Below, one piece after another: positions 62,118-64,000 of a stretch of DNA of 64,000 nucleotides (position 1 is its first letter; the number at the start of each line of letters is the position of its first letter). Source of the stretch: Oceanobacillus halophilus (GTDB lineage: Bacteria > Bacillota > Bacilli > Bacillales > Amphibacillaceae); the NCBI RefSeq assembly GCF_003628505.1, contig NZ_RBZP01000007.1, forward strand, positions 1 through 64,000. Direction: 5' to 3'. The notes under the pieces were generated by a model that made no database searches, was not told the origin of the DNA, and worked only from the letters and a program-made list of their open reading frames with translations. The translations under genes were made by a program, and so were the position numbers.

Positions 62118-62284
62118 CTAACCCCTCCCTTCTTCTTAAATTTAGCATGGCTTAATATATAAATCCTGTTCATTTATGCTAGATATGGACAGTATAATAT
62201 ATTATGTAGGGATTATTCCGATTTCTTTGATTTAAACGTAAGTGATTTCTTAGTTTTAATTTTAAGAAAAATATCAAAACACCC

Positions 62285-62313
62285 TTGACAATCTATTCTA
62301 ACTATTCTAATAT
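62285..62313 (+). promoter_or_regulatory. Promoter of the trp T-box leader
   Basis: TTGACA at 62285-62290, a 17-bp spacer, TAATAT at 62308-62313. Transcription would start near 62320. Confidence 0.75.
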
Positions 62314-62340
62314 AAATATCAATAATTAAATTTCATAAGC

Positions 62341-62600
62341 GTTGACGAAGAAAAGTAGTCTATGAAGACACTAAAGAGAGCTGGTGGTTGGTGTGAACCA
62401 GTGTGACCCTAATAGATGAATGGGCTTCTGAGCTTCCAAACCGAACCAAACATCTTGCAGTAGGCTTTGGCGATTTCGTCTCATCGTTACCCGAGACAAA
62501 TGTTAAGCACTTGCTTGACATTGCTAAAGCTGAGCTGTTTTATAGCTAATAAAGGTGGTACCGCGGTCCCTCGTCCTTTACGGATGTGGGATCTTTTTGT
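62341..62600 (+). promoter_or_regulatory. T-box riboswitch 1 (tRNA-Trp)
   Basis: A leader RNA that senses uncharged tRNA. Stem I begins near 62341 (GACGAAGAAAAGTAGTC). The specifier loop has GAATGGGC with codon UGG at 62421-62423. The T-box AAAGGTGGTACCGCG is at 62551-62565. The terminator GGTCCCTCGTCC / GGATGTGGGATC with TTTTTG ends near 62600. UGG means tryptophan. Confidence 0.9.
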
Positions 62601-62615
62601 ATGTAAAAATTGTAT

Positions 62616-62915
62616 AATCCTAAATCGTTGAGTAAGAGTAGTAAGCAAGTACTAAGCGTCTTTAGAGAGCTGGTGATGGTGGAATTCCAGCACGCTAACT
62701 TTGCCGAATGGACTTATGAGAGGTCTCCTGAAAAGAGTAGGGAAACACGTTTTTCCGACGTTACACGGATAGGATATCGGATAGTTTTTATAATGACTTT
62801 CCCGTATCTGAATGAGATGAAAAGAGTTATTTCTCTTTTCAAGTGAGGTGGCACCGCGCATACAATCGTCCTCAAGTAGACACAATATTGTGTTTACTTG
62901 AGGACTTTTTTAATT
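62616..62915 (+). promoter_or_regulatory. T-box riboswitch 2 (tRNA-Trp)
   Basis: A second T-box in tandem. Specifier loop GAATGGAC has UGG at 62709-62711. The T-box TGAGGTGGCACCGCG is at 62845-62859. A strong terminator GTCCTCAAGTA / TACTTGAGGAC with TTTTTT lies at 62869-62912. Transcription into trpE must pass both terminators, giving a steeper response to tryptophan. A TATAAT at 62612-62617 could be an internal promoter, but no good -35 is present. Confidence 0.9.
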
Positions 62916-62932
62916 AGAAAGGATTGGTTTAT

Positions 62933-64000
62933 ATGTCAGCACTCCCTTATAAGTTATTAAAACAAAATGCAAACACCTTAACACCAATAGATATTTACAG
63001 AAATTTACCTGGAGGCAAGAAATTTTTATTAGAAAGCACCTTCCAGCATGAGAAAAAGGGAAAGTATTCTTTTATTGGATCGGATCCATATGAAGAGGTT
63101 ATTGGTCATTCCAATGAGACTACCAAAATAAATTCCGAAACCGAAGAAAAAGAGTACTTTCATAAAAATGCTTTAACCTATATCCAGGAGAATTTTTCTA
63201 AACTTGATTTGAATATACCCCTTCCCTTTTATGGCGGCGCCGTTGGGTATGTCGGTTATGATGCGATTCGAGAACATGAAAACATTGGGGAAAAACTGCC
63301 CGATGAAGTAAACATGCCTGATATCCATTTTATGATGTACAACAATATCATCGTTTTTGATCACAGTCATCAAGTTATCTATCTTATTGCCATCAACACG
63401 AAACAACAATCAGAAAAGGAATTAGACGAACGTCTCCATCATTTAAGCAATGCCCTCTGCAAGCGAGAAGAAACAATAGGAAATCAGAATACAATCAGCT
63501 TTGAGTCCCAAATAACCAAAGAGGCTTTTATGGAAAAAGTTCGTACTGCTAAAGAATATATTCAGCAAGGGGATATATTCCAGGTCGTTTTATCCCAAAG
63601 AATGGCAGCAGATATGGAAGGAGACCCATTTCATTTTTACCAAAAGTTGAGGGAAGCAAATCCTTCACCTTATATGTTTTATATAAACTTTGAGGATTAT
63701 TTATTGTTAGGGGCCTCACCAGAGAGCCTTGTACAAACACAAGGAGACGTGGTCATAACCAATCCAATTGCTGGTACAAGAGCACGTGGTAAGACACCGG
63801 AAGAAGATGAAATGCTAATGAACGAACTATTGCAAGACGAAAAGGAAATTGCAGAACATCGCATGTTAATAGATTTGAGTCGAAATGACCTTGGGCGCGT
63901 CTGTGAAATTGGTTCTGTCACAATTCCAACCTATATGGAAGTTGAAAAATATCAGCATGTCATGCATATCGTCTCTGAAGTAAAAGGGACGTTAAAGAAA
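62933..64000 (+). CDS. trpE: Anthranilate synthase component I (5' part; cut by window end)
   Basis: First enzyme of tryptophan synthesis, converting chorismate to anthranilate with TrpG. The frame is open to the window end (356 codons seen). ATG 62933 (MSALPYKLLKQ) follows AGAAAGGA. The N-terminal ESTFQHEKKGKYSFIG stretch includes the Leu/Ser-type tryptophan feedback site (LLES near 33-36). GGAVGYVGYD, the QGDIFQVVLSQR chorismate-binding start, ASPESLV and PIAGTRARG follow, then DLSRNDLGRV. The Trp T-boxes upstream control it. The C-terminal catalytic part lies beyond the window. Confidence 0.93.
   Translation, partial: MSALPYKLLKQNANTLTPIDIYRNLPGGKKFLLESTFQHEKKGKYSFIGSDPYEEVIGHSNETTKINSETEEKEYFHKNALTYIQENFSKLDLNIPLPFYGGAVGYVGYDAIREHENIGEKLPDEVNMPDIHFMMYNNIIVFDHSHQVIYLIAINTKQQSEKELDERLHHLSNALCKREETIGNQNTISFESQITKEAFMEKVRTAKEYIQQGDIFQVVLSQRMAADMEGDPFHFYQKLREANPSPYMFYINFEDYLLLGASPESLVQTQGDVVITNPIAGTRARGKTPEEDEMLMNELLQDEKEIAEHRMLIDLSRNDLGRVCEIGSVTIPTYMEVEKYQHVMHIVSEVKGTLKK

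Overview
The window is low-GC Bacillota chromosome. Shine-Dalgarno sites are strong (AAAGGAGG type), GTG and TTG starts are frequent, and the gene content (CydABDC, HisZ plus short HisG, the yclNOPQ siderophore operon, type 2 IPP isomerase, a Trp T-box, a sigma-D type promoter) points to the Bacillaceae. Ectoine uptake suggests a halotolerant genus near Oceanobacillus or Virgibacillus. The genus is an inference; no 16S gene is present.

Layout. 1-5.2 kb: a 20-bp tandem repeat array, then a peptide/nickel-type ABC importer on the minus strand whose two ATPases are fused. 5.3-11.2 kb: cytochrome bd oxidase and its CydDC exporter. 11.4-12.5 kb: an oxidoreductase coupled to a tiny membrane protein. 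12.7-16.3 kb: an ectoine/hydroxyectoine-type importer (ehuB, ehuC and a fused ehuD-ehuA frame). 16.7-19.9 kb: murB, a lipase-like hydrolase, a DUF454 membrane protein and hisJ. 20.2-27.3 kb: the complete operon hisZGDB-HAF-IE, interrupted by a repeat element. 27.4-33.2 kb: a SurA-N lipoprotein, a PH-domain protein and a Fur-type siderophore operon yclNOPQ with a possible small RNA. 33.4-37.3 kb: a TetR regulator and an MMPL/RND exporter split into two cistrons. 37.5-43.7 kb: DsbA-like protein, fni, a small alarmone hydrolase, an rsgA paralogue with an apparent leader-peptide attenuator, an aldo/keto reductase and an acetyltransferase. 44.4-51.3 kb: a chemoreceptor with a sigma-D promoter, nosDLYF without nosZ, and a two-component system. 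51.4-62.1 kb: sulfurtransferase, acetyltransferase, pepT, MFS exporter, serine hydrolase, VanY-type carboxypeptidase, DUF2269 protein, nitroreductase, formate/nitrite-type channel and an AraC/GyrI-like regulator. 62.3-64 kb: tandem Trp T-boxes and the start of trpE, cut by the window end.

Six copies of one dispersed repeat family sit between genes. One copy has terminal inverted repeats and an exact 8-bp target duplication, so the family behaves like a non-autonomous transposon (MITE), probably of ISL3 type. Two copies seem to supply the stop codon of the neighbouring gene.

The most promising undescribed signals are: (1) a 24-codon ORF before the rsgA paralogue followed by mutually exclusive pairings that include the rsgA ribosome binding site; (2) a cluster of DnaA-box-like 9-mers at 60.15-60.27 kb; (3) the MITE family; (4) a short promoter-plus-terminator transcription unit opposite the yclP-yclQ gap; (5) two genes, nosD and ehuC, whose best start codon is ATT.
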